Assembly (NCBI RefSeq): GCF_016900045.1
Contig: NZ_JACSNP010000007.1
Location: 28,755-92,754, forward strand
Length of the DNA: 64,000 bases
Source of the DNA: Fusobacterium mortiferum
Lineage (GTDB): Bacteria > Fusobacteriota > Fusobacteriia > Fusobacteriales > Fusobacteriaceae
Reading direction: 5' to 3'
Part shown: one piece after another, positions 27,500 to 36,132 of the stretch
Numbering within the stretch: position 1 is the first letter of the stretch
How the letters are laid out: every line of letters begins with the position of its first letter
Position numbers and translations under genes: made by a program
Notes under the pieces: generated by a model
What the model was told of the DNA's origin: nothing
Databases searched by the model: none
What the model saw: the letters and a program-made list of their open reading frames with translations, nothing else

Positions 27500-28714
27500 A
27501 TGAAAGTTGATAAACTATATATTGAATCTTTATTTAAAGAGCTTGTAGATAAGAACATTTTTATTAAAGGAAGTATTTCAAATCCTGTAAATAAAAAAGA
27601 TGGAGTTACTAAAGGAAATCTGAAACCTGTATTGATAAAAAATTGTATCTATATTCAGTTGGAGACTTTTAAAGATAAAAAGGCTTATCACGAAAATATA
27701 TGTTTTTGTGATTTTATGACAAAGTTTTCTGAGCTATTAGACAATTTTAAACAAATTTTATTAGTAACTCAAGGTGTTGATTACCAAATATTGAAAGGAA
27801 AAAACGATTACAATATAAAAGAGATAAAAAATAGTAGAGCTGTAGAGTCTTTTGAGCACAATAAAAAAAAAAAATATATTATTGATGAGGGAACCCCAGT
27901 TCCATTTTTAATTAAATTAGGAGTTATGGGTGAAGATGGAAAAGTATTTAAAAATTCCTATGATAAGTTTAGACAGATAAATAAATATCTTGAGTTTATA
28001 GATGATACTATAAGAGAGATGCAGAATAAAAAACTTATAGAGAACCATATAAAAGTAGTAGATTTTGGATGTGGAAAATCTTATTTAACATTTGCTTTAC
28101 ACTATTATTTAAATAATATAAGAGAGTTTACCTATGAAATAATAGGACTTGATCTAAAAAAAGATGTTATGGAGAAGTGTAATAAGATTGCTAAAGAATT
28201 AAATTGTGAAAATTTAGAATTTTTAACTGGAGATATTAAAGATTTTGATAAGTTACAAAATGTGGATCTGATATTTTCATTACATGCTTGTAATAATGCT
28301 ACAGATTATGCTATACTTAAAGGACTAGAATTAGGAGCAAAGGCGATATTAGCTGTACCATGTTGTCAACATGAGTTTAATGAAAAAATGAGTAAAAATA
28401 AAGGTTCGGAATTTTTCCAAACTGAATTACCTTTAGGAAAACATGGAATTTTATTTGAAAGGTTTACTTCTCTAGCTACTGATGCTTTTAGAGCTCAATG
28501 TTTAGAGTTATGTGGATTTAAGACACAGGTTATGGAGTTTATAGATATGGAGCATACACCAAAGAATATTTTAATAAAGGCTATAAGAGAGAAAATTTCA
28601 AAGGAGAATTTAGAGAAAAAATATACTGAATATAGAAGATTTAAAGAGTATTTAGGATTAGAACCTTTATTAGATGAATTATTAGCACCATATTTTTTAA
28701 TAAAATACAATTAA
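27500..28714 (+). CDS. SAM-dependent methyltransferase (Methyltransf_32-like)
   Basis: A 404-residue cytosolic protein. The C-terminal half is a class I methyltransferase: motif I VVDFGCGKSYLTFAL (about residue 187), an acidic residue after IIGLD, and the family-specific AVPCCQHEFNEKM. The latter matches the Methyltransf_32/GSTCD-type group, some of which modify RNA. The N-terminal 130 residues have no recognised domain. ATG 27500, with AGGTGA five bases before it, is preferred over GTG 27491. It is monocistronic. The substrate is unknown. Confidence 0.8.
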   Translation: MKVDKLYIESLFKELVDKNIFIKGSISNPVNKKDGVTKGNLKPVLIKNCIYIQLETFKDKKAYHENICFCDFMTKFSELLDNFKQILLVTQGVDYQILKGKNDYNIKEIKNSRAVESFEHNKKKKYIIDEGTPVPFLIKLGVMGEDGKVFKNSYDKFRQINKYLEFIDDTIREMQNKKLIENHIKVVDFGCGKSYLTFALHYYLNNIREFTYEIIGLDLKKDVMEKCNKIAKELNCENLEFLTGDIKDFDKLQNVDLIFSLHACNNATDYAILKGLELGAKAILAVPCCQHEFNEKMSKNKGSEFFQTELPLGKHGILFERFTSLATDAFRAQCLELCGFKTQVMEFIDMEHTPKNILIKAIREKISKENLEKKYTEYRRFKEYLGLEPLLDELLAPYFLIKYN

Positions 28715-28728
28715 AAATTATAAAAGAG

Positions 28729-28744
28729 AGTAACATATGTTACT
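28729..28744. promoter_or_regulatory. 16-bp perfect palindrome before a zinc-ribbon gene
   Basis: AGTAACATATGTTACT is fully self-complementary and abuts the -35 position of a promoter whose TATAAT is at 28766-28771. There is no T-tract, so it looks more like an operator than a terminator. Confidence 0.5.
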
Positions 28745-28808
28745 GAAAAATTAAATATATTAGTATATAATGAAAAAAAAGATTAGAATAGTTTTAGGAG
28801 GAAAAAAT

Positions 28809-29054
28809 ATGCACGATGGTTGTTCAGGAAAATTTGAAAATGGAAAGCAAGTAGTAGAGAAATTAAGAATGATGGGATTTAATGAACAATTAATGCCAAT
28901 ACCAGCTCAATTTACTTGTAGAGAATGTAATAATGAGATAACTATGGATACTTTTGAATATAAATGTCCACACTGTGGAACAATTTATGCAGTTACTCCA
29001 TGTCATGCTTTTGATGTAGAGAATATCATGTGTGCTGGGAAAGAGGAAGAATAA
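28809..29054 (+). CDS. Small zinc-ribbon protein
   Basis: An 81-residue protein starting MHDGCSGKFENGKQ. Two CxxC pairs (CRECNN and CPHCGT) form a probable zinc ribbon, with further Cys/His in TPCHAF and IMCAG near the C-terminus. The open frame extends upstream, but the AGGAGG at 28796-28801 is spaced for ATG 28809. It is monocistronic, between a palindromic promoter and a stop-codon-containing terminator. The function is not recognised; the ribbon suggests RNA or protein binding. Confidence 0.7.
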   Translation: MHDGCSGKFENGKQVVEKLRMMGFNEQLMPIPAQFTCRECNNEITMDTFEYKCPHCGTIYAVTPCHAFDVENIMCAGKEEE

Positions 29055-29086
29055 AAATGGAAGAGAACTCTCTTCCATTTTTATTC
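29049..29086. terminator. Perfect palindromic terminator holding both stop codons
   Basis: An 18-bp perfect stem with a 2-nt loop (29049-29066 with 29069-29086). It includes the TAA of the zinc-ribbon gene and, on the other strand, the TAA of the aminotransferase gene. T-rich arms serve both directions. Confidence 0.85.
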
Positions 29087-30256
29087 TAGAGCATTAACAA
29101 TTCTATTTAAAGCTTCTTCTAATATAGATCTAGGACAGGCAAAATTAAGACGAATATATCCTCTTCCCTCTTCTCCAAACCAATATCCATAGTCAATAGC
29201 TACTTTAGCTTCCTCCTCAAAGAATTTTTCAATTTTTTTGTCTTTTAAAACATCTTCAAGATATATCCAAGCCAAATAAGTTCCTTCAGGTTTAATATAC
29301 TTAGCTTTTGGTAGTTTTTCTTTTAGAAAATTCTCAATAAACTTTCTATTTCCATCAAGGTACTCAATAACCTGTTCTAGCCATTCTTCCCCTTGAGTAT
29401 AACCTGATTTTACAGCTGCTATTCCAAAACTATTTGGAGTTTCTATTCTAACGTTTCCTAATGTTTTTTGATAAGCTTCTCTAATCTCTTTGTTTGGGAT
29501 AAGGATAAGAGATATTTGCACACCAGCTAAATTAAATGTTTTACTAGGAGCTGTACATACAACTAAATTAGAGAAATATTTTCTGTCTAAAGAAAGAAAT
29601 GAGCAATGAGTATTTTCTTTGAAAATTAAATCAGAATGAATCTCATCTGAAATAACTAAGACATTGTGCTTTAGACAAATATCTCCCATCTTTGTTAACT
29701 CATTTTTTGTCCAAACTCTTCCAACAGGATTATGAGGATTACATAAAATAAAAATCTTTATCTTATTTTCTATAATTTTCTTTTCAAAATCTTGAAAATC
29801 AATAGTATAATATCCTTCATTATTTACAAGTGGATTAGTAATAACTTTTCTTCCATTGTTTTCAGTTGTCATTCTAAAAGGATGGTAAACAGGAGTTTGA
29901 ATTAATATATTATCTCCTTTTTGTGAAAAAGTCTGAATTACGAAGCTAATAGCAGGAACAACTCCATTTGTAAAAACTATCCAATCTTTATCAATATTTA
30001 TATTTTTTCTTTTTTTATTCCAATTTATGATAGCGTTATAATACTCCTCGTCTACACTCGTATAACCTAAAACTCCATGTTCAATAATTTTACTCATAGA
30101 ATCTAAAATCGGTTGTGCTACTTTAAAATCCATATCAGCAACCCAAAGTGGTAATAAGTCGCTATTACCATTGTAAATTGTCTTATATATTTCAGAATTC
30201 CATTTTTTAGAATTAGTAGAAGCCCTATCAATAACTTCATCAAAATTATACTTCAT
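29081..30256 (-). CDS. MalY/PatB-type PLP-dependent aminotransferase (cystathionine beta-lyase)
   Basis: A 391-residue fold-type I PLP enzyme. The Schiff-base lysine is in CTAPSKTFNLAGVQ, with the cofactor-binding LCNPHNPVGRVW and SDEIHSDL stretches. The N-terminus MKYNFDEVIDRASTNSKKW and WVADMDFKVAQPI identify the MalY/PatB group, usually C-S beta-lyases acting on cystathionine or cysteine and releasing sulfide and pyruvate. It probably shares a transcript with the upstream aldo/keto reductase and Sir2 genes (gaps of about 20 bp). H2S production from cysteine is a plausible role. Confidence 0.88.
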   Translation of the reverse strand: MKYNFDEVIDRASTNSKKWNSEIYKTIYNGNSDLLPLWVADMDFKVAQPILDSMSKIIEHGVLGYTSVDEEYYNAIINWNKKRKNINIDKDWIVFTNGVVPAISFVIQTFSQKGDNILIQTPVYHPFRMTTENNGRKVITNPLVNNEGYYTIDFQDFEKKIIENKIKIFILCNPHNPVGRVWTKNELTKMGDICLKHNVLVISDEIHSDLIFKENTHCSFLSLDRKYFSNLVVCTAPSKTFNLAGVQISLILIPNKEIREAYQKTLGNVRIETPNSFGIAAVKSGYTQGEEWLEQVIEYLDGNRKFIENFLKEKLPKAKYIKPEGTYLAWIYLEDVLKDKKIEKFFEEEAKVAIDYGYWFGEEGRGYIRLNFACPRSILEEALNRIVNALE

Positions 30257-30275
30257 CTATCTTATATCCTCCAAA

Positions 30276-31121
30276 TTATCTTAGATTTTCAAATCCATAC
30301 TCCATAGTATCAGGATGAGAACCTAATCTTTCATTTTTATTAAGTGAATTAATCTTTTCCATATCCTCTTTTGTTAGTACAAAATCTAACTCCCTATTTT
30401 CCTTTATTCTAGATGGGGTAATAGATTTTGGAAGAGGTAGTAACCAGTTTTGAAGATGCCATTTTAAAATTATTTGAGCTGGAGATTTTTTATATTTCTC
30501 AGCTAATTCAACTATCAAAGTATCGTTTACATTTCCTTGAATTAATGGGCTCCAAGATTCAACTATAATATTTTTACTTTCACAGTACTTTCTTAATTCA
30601 AGCTGTTGATTATATGGGTGAATCTCTATTTGATTAACCATAGGTGTAACAGTAGAAATTTGTTCTAATTCTTCAAGATGATGTTTCTCAAAGTTACAAA
30701 CTCCAATAGCCCTAACTTTTTTATCATTATATAGTTTTTCTAAAGCTTTCCAAGTTTCAAAAGTAGTAGTCATATTTTTAGTGTTTGGCCAATGTATTAG
30801 ATATAGATCTATATAATCTAAATTTAATCTTTCAAGAGAGGCTTCAAAAGCTTTAAGTGTCTCTTCATATCCTTGGTCACTATTCCAAACTTTAGTAGTA
30901 ATGAACAGATCCTCTCTTTTTATATTTGGGTTCTCTTTTAAAAATTCAGATATTCCCTTACCTACAAAGATTTCATTATTATAGATTCTAGCCGCGTCTA
31001 TATGACGATATCCACACTCTAAAGCATATTTTACACTCTTTCTACAAATATTTTCATCAGATATTTTCCAAGTTCCAAAAGCAATACTAGGTATTTCAAC
31101 CCCATTCATAAGTTTATACAT
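30276..31121 (-). CDS. Aldo/keto reductase
   Basis: A 281-residue NADPH-dependent oxidoreductase of the AKR superfamily with a TIM-barrel. It shows GYRHIDAARIYNNE (catalytic Asp and Tyr), the Lys in FITTKVW, the His in YLIHWPNT, and the cofactor segment PKSITPSRIKEN. Close to 2,5-diketo-D-gluconate reductase/YvgN-type enzymes, which reduce methylglyoxal and other aldehydes. It lies between sir2 and malY in a minus-strand operon. Substrate unspecified. Confidence 0.92.
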   Translation of the reverse strand: MYKLMNGVEIPSIAFGTWKISDENICRKSVKYALECGYRHIDAARIYNNEIFVGKGISEFLKENPNIKREDLFITTKVWNSDQGYEETLKAFEASLERLNLDYIDLYLIHWPNTKNMTTTFETWKALEKLYNDKKVRAIGVCNFEKHHLEELEQISTVTPMVNQIEIHPYNQQLELRKYCESKNIIVESWSPLIQGNVNDTLIVELAEKYKKSPAQIILKWHLQNWLLPLPKSITPSRIKENRELDFVLTKEDMEKINSLNKNERLGSHPDTMEYGFENLR

Positions 31122-31138
31122 AAATACCCCTCCCTAAA

Positions 31139-31852
31139 TTAATAATTTAATATTTTTATAACTTCACTCATCACATGAGCAAATCTCTCTCTAATTACAA
31201 GAGTAGCAATATTATCTCTTGATGTAGGTGTCTCATTTATAATAACAAGATTTTTACCCTTAAAATACTCGATATAGTAAGCTGCAGGATAAACAGTTAG
31301 ACTAGTTCCAACTATAATTAAAGTATCAGCTTTTTCTATTTCATGAATAGCAAGATTAGTAATATGCTCATCTAACATTTCACCATAGAGAGTAACCTGA
31401 GGTCTAACAGTTCCACCACATTCACAATTAAAATCAGTAGTAGATCTTTTACCACATTTTAAACAATACCATTTTTTTAAAGTTCCATGAAGCTCTAATA
31501 CATTTTTACTCCCAGCATCTTGATGAAGATTATCAATATTTTGGGTAATTACAGCTTTTACCTTTCCAATTTCTTCAAGTTTAGCAATAGCTAAATGTCC
31601 AGCATTTGGTTTAATATTATCTATAGAAAGTTTTTCAGTTAAATATTTATTAAAAATATTTCGATGAGAAAAGAAAAAATCATGACTTAATATCTCTTCA
31701 GGCTCATATCCCATAAAACTTCTTTCGTTATAGAGTCCATTTTTTCCTCTAAAATCAGCAAGTCCAGAATCTGTAGAAGCTCCAGCTCCAGTAAAGAAAA
31801 CGATATAATTGCTCTCTTTAATAATGTCAGCTAAATTTTCAATATTGTTCAT
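31139..31852 (-). CDS. NAD-dependent protein deacylase, Sir2 family
   Basis: A 237-residue sirtuin with GAGASTDSGLADFRG (NAD binding), the catalytic His in TQNIDNLHQDAG, a zinc site of CLKCGKR and CECGG, and GTSLTVYPA. It removes acyl groups from lysines using NAD+. The open frame extends seven codons upstream, but ATG 31852 has AGGTGGGG at a good distance. It is the first gene of a minus-strand trio with aldo/keto reductase and MalY-like enzyme. No macrodomain or lipoate-ligase partner is seen, so it is not the SirTM type. Confidence 0.92.
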   Translation of the reverse strand: MNNIENLADIIKESNYIVFFTGAGASTDSGLADFRGKNGLYNERSFMGYEPEEILSHDFFFSHRNIFNKYLTEKLSIDNIKPNAGHLAIAKLEEIGKVKAVITQNIDNLHQDAGSKNVLELHGTLKKWYCLKCGKRSTTDFNCECGGTVRPQVTLYGEMLDEHITNLAIHEIEKADTLIIVGTSLTVYPAAYYIEYFKGKNLVIINETPTSRDNIATLVIRERFAHVMSEVIKILNY

Positions 31853-32061
31853 AACCCCACCTTCAATTTTCAATTTTAAGAATTAATTTCTATTTTCTTG
31901 ATAATATTATACTATATTTTTATATTTTATGTAAAGTTTTGTAAATATTTTATTCTAAAAAGAAAATTATTTCAGAAATTTATAGAAAGTTATATACAAT
32001 TTACCAATATGTGTAGTATAATCTTTCTAAGGGAGATTAATTTAATTAGGGAGTGAGGATT

Positions 32062-32475
32062 ATGAAAAGGGTAATGATATTGATTACGATGGTAATTTCA
32101 TTAGTGGGATGTACTACTTTACAAGAAACAAAGGTTGATTCTCCACAAGTTGTAGCGAATGTAACTGAAGTAACGAATATAGAGTACAATTTAATAAATA
32201 TATTTCCAGGACAAGGCTTAACTGTTGGTTTTGATGATGCAGGAAGAATTTTTGGATATTCAGGTTTAAATAGATATTTTGGAAAAGCAGATATAAAAGA
32301 TGGAAGAATAGTTGTTGATCCGTTAGCTTCTACAAAGATGGGAGGGTCGAGAGAAGCTTTAATAAGAGAGGACCAATTTTTAACTTTATTAAAAAGTATG
32401 ACAAAGATTAGCAAAACTGAAGATAAACTAATACTTACAAACACAAAAGGAGAACAGCTTATTTTCTCTAAATAA
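32062..32475 (+). CDS. META-domain lipoprotein (HslJ-like)
   Basis: A 137-residue predicted lipoprotein. The signal peptide MKRVMILITMVISLVGC ends in the lipobox LVGC, so the mature protein would be acylated on Cys17. The remainder resembles a META/HslJ domain: GLTVGFDDAGRIFGYSGLNR corresponds to the conserved G..SGCN.Y region. Function is unclear; HslJ is linked to stress or novobiocin tolerance. ATG 32062 is chosen by GGGAGTGAGG upstream. The four genes following are close and co-directional. Confidence 0.75.
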   Translation: MKRVMILITMVISLVGCTTLQETKVDSPQVVANVTEVTNIEYNLINIFPGQGLTVGFDDAGRIFGYSGLNRYFGKADIKDGRIVVDPLASTKMGGSREALIREDQFLTLLKSMTKISKTEDKLILTNTKGEQLIFSK

Positions 32476-32500
32476 TTAATAAGTTGGTGAAAGGAATTTT

Positions 32501-33109
32501 ATGAAAAAACTATATGAACAAGTAAATTTTTTAATGGAAATTGATAAGGTAAAGGGAATTTTAAGACAATCTGTGATATTGGGAGATGTAAATAGAAGAG
32601 AGAATGATGCTGAACATAGTTGGCATATGGCTGTATGTGCTATTACTTTAAAAGAATATGTAACTTTTGAGAAAGTTGATATGGAGAGAGTTCTAAAGAT
32701 GATTTTGCTACATGATTTAGTTGAAATTTATTGTGATGATACACCAGCATTTTCGAACTATTCGAAAGAAGAAAAGTATTATAAAGAGTTAGCAGCAGCA
32801 GAAAAAATATTTTCACTACTTCCTAGAGAGCAGTATAGAGAGTATTTTGATTTATGGGTAGAATTTGAGAATATGGAAACTGATGAGTCAAAATTTGCAA
32901 ATGTTTTTGATAGATTCCAAGGATTCATCCAAAATTTATCTTCTGATGGACATACTTGGAAAAAGTGGAATGTAACTAAAGAGATGGTAATCAAAAGATT
33001 AGAGCCAGTAATAAAATATGCTCCTAAAATATTTGATGAGTTTATATTGTTAGAGATAGAAGAATATATAAAGAGAGGGATTATACGAGATACAGCAGTA
33101 GAAAAATAA
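32501..33109 (+). CDS. HD-domain phosphohydrolase (YfbR/5'-nucleotidase-like)
   Basis: A 202-residue HD protein. Metal ligands are in NDAEHSWHMAV (His), LLHDLVEIYCDDT (HD pair) and a downstream Asp in FANVFDRFQGF, as in the HD_3/YfbR group, which dephosphorylates deoxynucleoside monophosphates. It is encoded between a META lipoprotein and a coiled-coil protein. Substrate is inferred from family only. Confidence 0.85.
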   Translation: MKKLYEQVNFLMEIDKVKGILRQSVILGDVNRRENDAEHSWHMAVCAITLKEYVTFEKVDMERVLKMILLHDLVEIYCDDTPAFSNYSKEEKYYKELAAAEKIFSLLPREQYREYFDLWVEFENMETDESKFANVFDRFQGFIQNLSSDGHTWKKWNVTKEMVIKRLEPVIKYAPKIFDEFILLEIEEYIKRGIIRDTAVEK

Positions 33110-33122
33110 GTGGAGGAAATTT

Positions 33123-33824
33123 ATGGGATTATTTTCTATATTTAGTAAAAAAAATAATGAAGAGGAAGAGAGACTTTTAAAAAAGATTGAAGAGTTAGAA
33201 CAGATAATTTTAAGGAAAGATAAAGAAATTTCAGATTTAATTAATGAATTAGATAAAATCAATCAAAATACTACTACTAATAATAATTTAAATTCTAAAC
33301 AGTTAGAGTTGATTGAAAAAAATATTAAAGATACTAAAGAGGAAAACGAAAGATTAAAGCAAACAATTGATGAATATAATCTTTCTTCAAAAAAAGAAAA
33401 ACATTACTATAAAGTAGATATAGAAAAGTTCTTTTCAGCTAGTAGATTTAAGGAATTAACTAATGCTATAATAGATAAGGGAATAATTTATCTTCAAGAT
33501 TTAACATTAGAAACATTTGATTTACTTTCTCAGGATATTAAAAATATAACTGAAGGAAAAAATAGATTTCAAAAATATTTAACGAAAGAATTTATTGAGT
33601 GGGAAGTTGTAACTTACTTAAATAAAGGAGAGAGAGTTTCTAAGATATATAACAAAAGTAGAAAATTAACAAATATTTTTTCAGAAAATGATATTGAATT
33701 TATGGAAGATCTATTAAAGTTTAATTTCTCTAATTTAATTGATTTTGGATTTAAAGATGAACAGATAAATGAATTTATTTTAAAAAGAGATGAATACTAT
33801 CATGAGAGAAGAGTAACAAAGTAA
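33123..33824 (+). CDS. Coiled-coil protein of unknown function
   Basis: A 233-residue soluble protein. Residues 1-100 are low-complexity and predicted coiled coil, rich in Glu, Lys, Ile and Asn (EEEERLLKKIEELEQIILRK). Residues 110-233 form a separate mixed domain with no family I recognise. There is no signal peptide. It sits 13 bp after the HD gene and 9 bp before coaBC, so it is part of that operon. The N-terminus MGLFSIFSKK is slightly amphipathic and could touch the membrane. Confidence 0.7.
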   Translation: MGLFSIFSKKNNEEEERLLKKIEELEQIILRKDKEISDLINELDKINQNTTTNNNLNSKQLELIEKNIKDTKEENERLKQTIDEYNLSSKKEKHYYKVDIEKFFSASRFKELTNAIIDKGIIYLQDLTLETFDLLSQDIKNITEGKNRFQKYLTKEFIEWEVVTYLNKGERVSKIYNKSRKLTNIFSENDIEFMEDLLKFNFSNLIDFGFKDEQINEFILKRDEYYHERRVTK

Positions 33825-33833
33825 GGAGAACTT

Positions 33834-34997
33834 ATGAAAAATATTTTAATAGGAGTAACGGGAGGAATTTCAGCATATAAATCTGCTAACATAATCTCTA
33901 AATTAAAGAAAAAAGGTTACAATGTAAAGGTTATTATGACAGAGAACGCAACTAAGATAATAACACCATTGACATTAGAAACACTATCTAGAAATAGAGT
34001 ATATGTAGATATGTGGGATAAGACACCACATTTTGAAGTTGAACATATATCTTTAGCAGATTGGGCTGATGTGATATTAGTAGCTCCTGCAACATATAAT
34101 ATAGTAGGAAAGGTAGCTAATGGAATAGCAGATGATATGTTATCAACTGTAATATCAGCTTGCAAAAAGCCAGTCTATTTTGCTTTAGCTATGAATGTTA
34201 ATATGTATGAAAATCCTATTTTAAAAGAGAATGTCAATAGACTAAAAAAATATGGATATAAATTTATAGAAGCAGATGAAGGATTTTTAGCTTGTAATGT
34301 AAATGCAAAGGGACGTTTGAAAGCTGAAGATGAGATAATAGAGATTATAGAAAAAGATAATATCTATAGAGAAAAAGTTTTAACAGGAAAAAAAATCCTT
34401 ATAACAGCTGGGAGAACAGAGGAAGCAATAGACCCAATAAGATATCTTTCAAATAGATCAAGTGGACAGATGGGTTATGCTCTAGCTAAGTCAGCTGTTG
34501 ATTTGGGAGCAGAGGTTGTTCTTATTTCTGGACCAACTAATTTGGAAATACCAACAGGAGTAAAGGAGTTTGTTCAAGTAAGAAGTGCTCAAGAGATGTA
34601 TGATGAAACTATAAAAAGATTTTCAAAAATGGATATAGCAATAGCTTGTGCAGCAGTAGCTGATTATAAACCTAAATATTATTCAAATGAAAAAATAAAG
34701 AAAAAAGATGGGGAACTGACAATAGTGTTAGATAGAAATCCAGATATACTATTAGAGATGGGAAAATTAAAGAAAGAGCAAATATTAATAGGGTTTGCAG
34801 CAGAAACTGAAAATCTAATAGAAAATGCAATAGGAAAATTAGAAAGAAAAAATTTAGATATGATAGTGGCTAATGATGCAAGCAATATGCAAAAATCAAC
34901 AAATGAAATTTACATAATTAAAGGAAAAGATTCTATAAAATCTCTTCCGGAAAAGAAAAAAGAAGAGTTAGCATATGATATTCTTATGAATATATAA
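33834..34997 (+). CDS. coaBC: Phosphopantothenoylcysteine decarboxylase/synthetase
   Basis: The bifunctional coenzyme A enzyme (387 aa). The N-terminal flavoprotein CoaC (residues 1-180) has GVTGGISAYKSANI, the active His in HFEVEHISLADWAD and the Cys in GFLACNVNAKGRL. C-terminal CoaB (about 185-387) has ITAGRTEEAIDPIRYLSNRS and the Lys of YKPKYYSNEKIKK. It adds cysteine to phosphopantothenate using CTP and decarboxylates the product to phosphopantetheine. Last gene of a four-gene unit ending at a strong hairpin. Confidence 0.96.
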   Translation: MKNILIGVTGGISAYKSANIISKLKKKGYNVKVIMTENATKIITPLTLETLSRNRVYVDMWDKTPHFEVEHISLADWADVILVAPATYNIVGKVANGIADDMLSTVISACKKPVYFALAMNVNMYENPILKENVNRLKKYGYKFIEADEGFLACNVNAKGRLKAEDEIIEIIEKDNIYREKVLTGKKILITAGRTEEAIDPIRYLSNRSSGQMGYALAKSAVDLGAEVVLISGPTNLEIPTGVKEFVQVRSAQEMYDETIKRFSKMDIAIACAAVADYKPKYYSNEKIKKKDGELTIVLDRNPDILLEMGKLKKEQILIGFAAETENLIENAIGKLERKNLDMIVANDASNMQKSTNEIYIIKGKDSIKSLPEKKKEELAYDILMNI

Positions 34998-34998
34998 T

Positions 34999-35045
34999 AA
35001 AATAGCTTTTTGTGAGAAGTTTATTCTTACAGAAGGCTATTTTTA
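34999..35045 (+). terminator. Terminator after coaBC
   Basis: A 20-bp stem (AAAATAGC at 34999 pairing with GCTATTTT ending at 35044, with internal G-U pairs) and a 5-nt loop, ending in T residues. Confidence 0.85.
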
Positions 35046-35203
35046 TTTGTAATTATAGTTTTTTTTAAAAATATTAAAAATTAACAAATTTGGTATAAAA
35101 TTATCTTGATTTTTTTAATAAAAAATGTTTAAATATATTTGATTATTAAAATTTTAGTTTTTATTAAAAAATTATTTATTAGATTAAAATTAAGGAGTGT
35201 TTA

Positions 35204-36130
35204 ATGAAAAGTTTTATAAGTAAGTCTTTTCAGATTTTAATTGTTTTAATAGGGGTTAGTTTTATAACTTTTACTTTAACTTATCTTGCTCCTGGAGATC
35301 CGGCAGAAATTATGTTAACTGATTCAGGGAATATACCCTCTCCAGAGCTATTGGCTAAAGTAAGAGCTGAACTAGGATTGGATAAACCCTTTCTAATTCA
35401 ATATAAGGTTTGGCTTTTAAAGGTTTTAAAGGGAGATTTGGGAATGTCCTTTTCTTTAAAAATTCCAGTTTTTACAAAATTGATTTCTAGTTTTCTTATC
35501 ACACTAAAATTAAGTGTAGTATCATTTGTTTTAATGTTGCTAATATCAATACCATTAGGTTTTATATCAGCTTTAAATAGAAATAAAATAATAGATTATA
35601 TTATAAGAGGCTTTAGTTTTTTAGGAATATCTATTCCAAGTTTTTGGATGGGATTGATATTTTTAAGTATATTTGGTGTAAAGTTAGGTTGGGTTCCTAT
35701 CATAGGAGGAACTGATAATATAAAAGCTCTAATTTTACCAGCAGTTACCTTAGCTTTGGCAATGTCATCTAAATATACTAGCCAAATTAGAATTATTGTA
35801 TTGGAAGAGTTAAAACAAGAGTATATAGTCGCTAGTAAAATAAGGGGATTAAGTAAGAGAACTATGATATTTAAACAGTTGCTTCCTAATGTAATGTTAC
35901 CTATAATGACACTTTTAGGAGTAACTGTAGGAAATTTAATAAGTGGAACAGCAATTATAGAAATAGTTTATAACTGGCCTGGAATGGGAAATTTAGCTAT
36001 AAAGGCTATATCAGCACATGACTATCCATTAATTCAAGGATATGTTTTATTTATTGCACTATTTTATATGATAGTAAATTTAGCTGTGGATTTTTCATAT
36101 AAATTTTTAGATCCAAGAGTAAAGGAGTAA
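35204..36130 (+). CDS. Peptide/nickel ABC transporter permease (DppB type)
   Basis: A 308-residue permease with six membrane helices. The N-terminal LTYLAPGDPAEIML and the EAA loop (EYIVASKIRGLSKRTMIFKQ) are typical of DppB/OppB/NikB proteins. First gene of a complete five-gene importer (permease, permease, binding protein, two ATPases). The roughly 160 bp upstream are extremely AT-rich with no clear operator. Peptide or nickel/metallophore substrate cannot be resolved. Confidence 0.92.
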   Translation: MKSFISKSFQILIVLIGVSFITFTLTYLAPGDPAEIMLTDSGNIPSPELLAKVRAELGLDKPFLIQYKVWLLKVLKGDLGMSFSLKIPVFTKLISSFLITLKLSVVSFVLMLLISIPLGFISALNRNKIIDYIIRGFSFLGISIPSFWMGLIFLSIFGVKLGWVPIIGGTDNIKALILPAVTLALAMSSKYTSQIRIIVLEELKQEYIVASKIRGLSKRTMIFKQLLPNVMLPIMTLLGVTVGNLISGTAIIEIVYNWPGMGNLAIKAISAHDYPLIQGYVLFIALFYMIVNLAVDFSYKFLDPRVKE

Positions 36131-36132
36131 AA

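Noticed and set aside
32046..32444. Minus-strand 132-codon frame opposite the META lipoprotein
   Set aside because: The plus strand has a lipobox, an RBS and META-like motifs; the opposite frame has none.
35046..35203. AT-rich gap before the DppB-type gene
   Set aside because: Checked for riboswitch or T-box motifs; only low-complexity A/T sequence and an RBS were seen.
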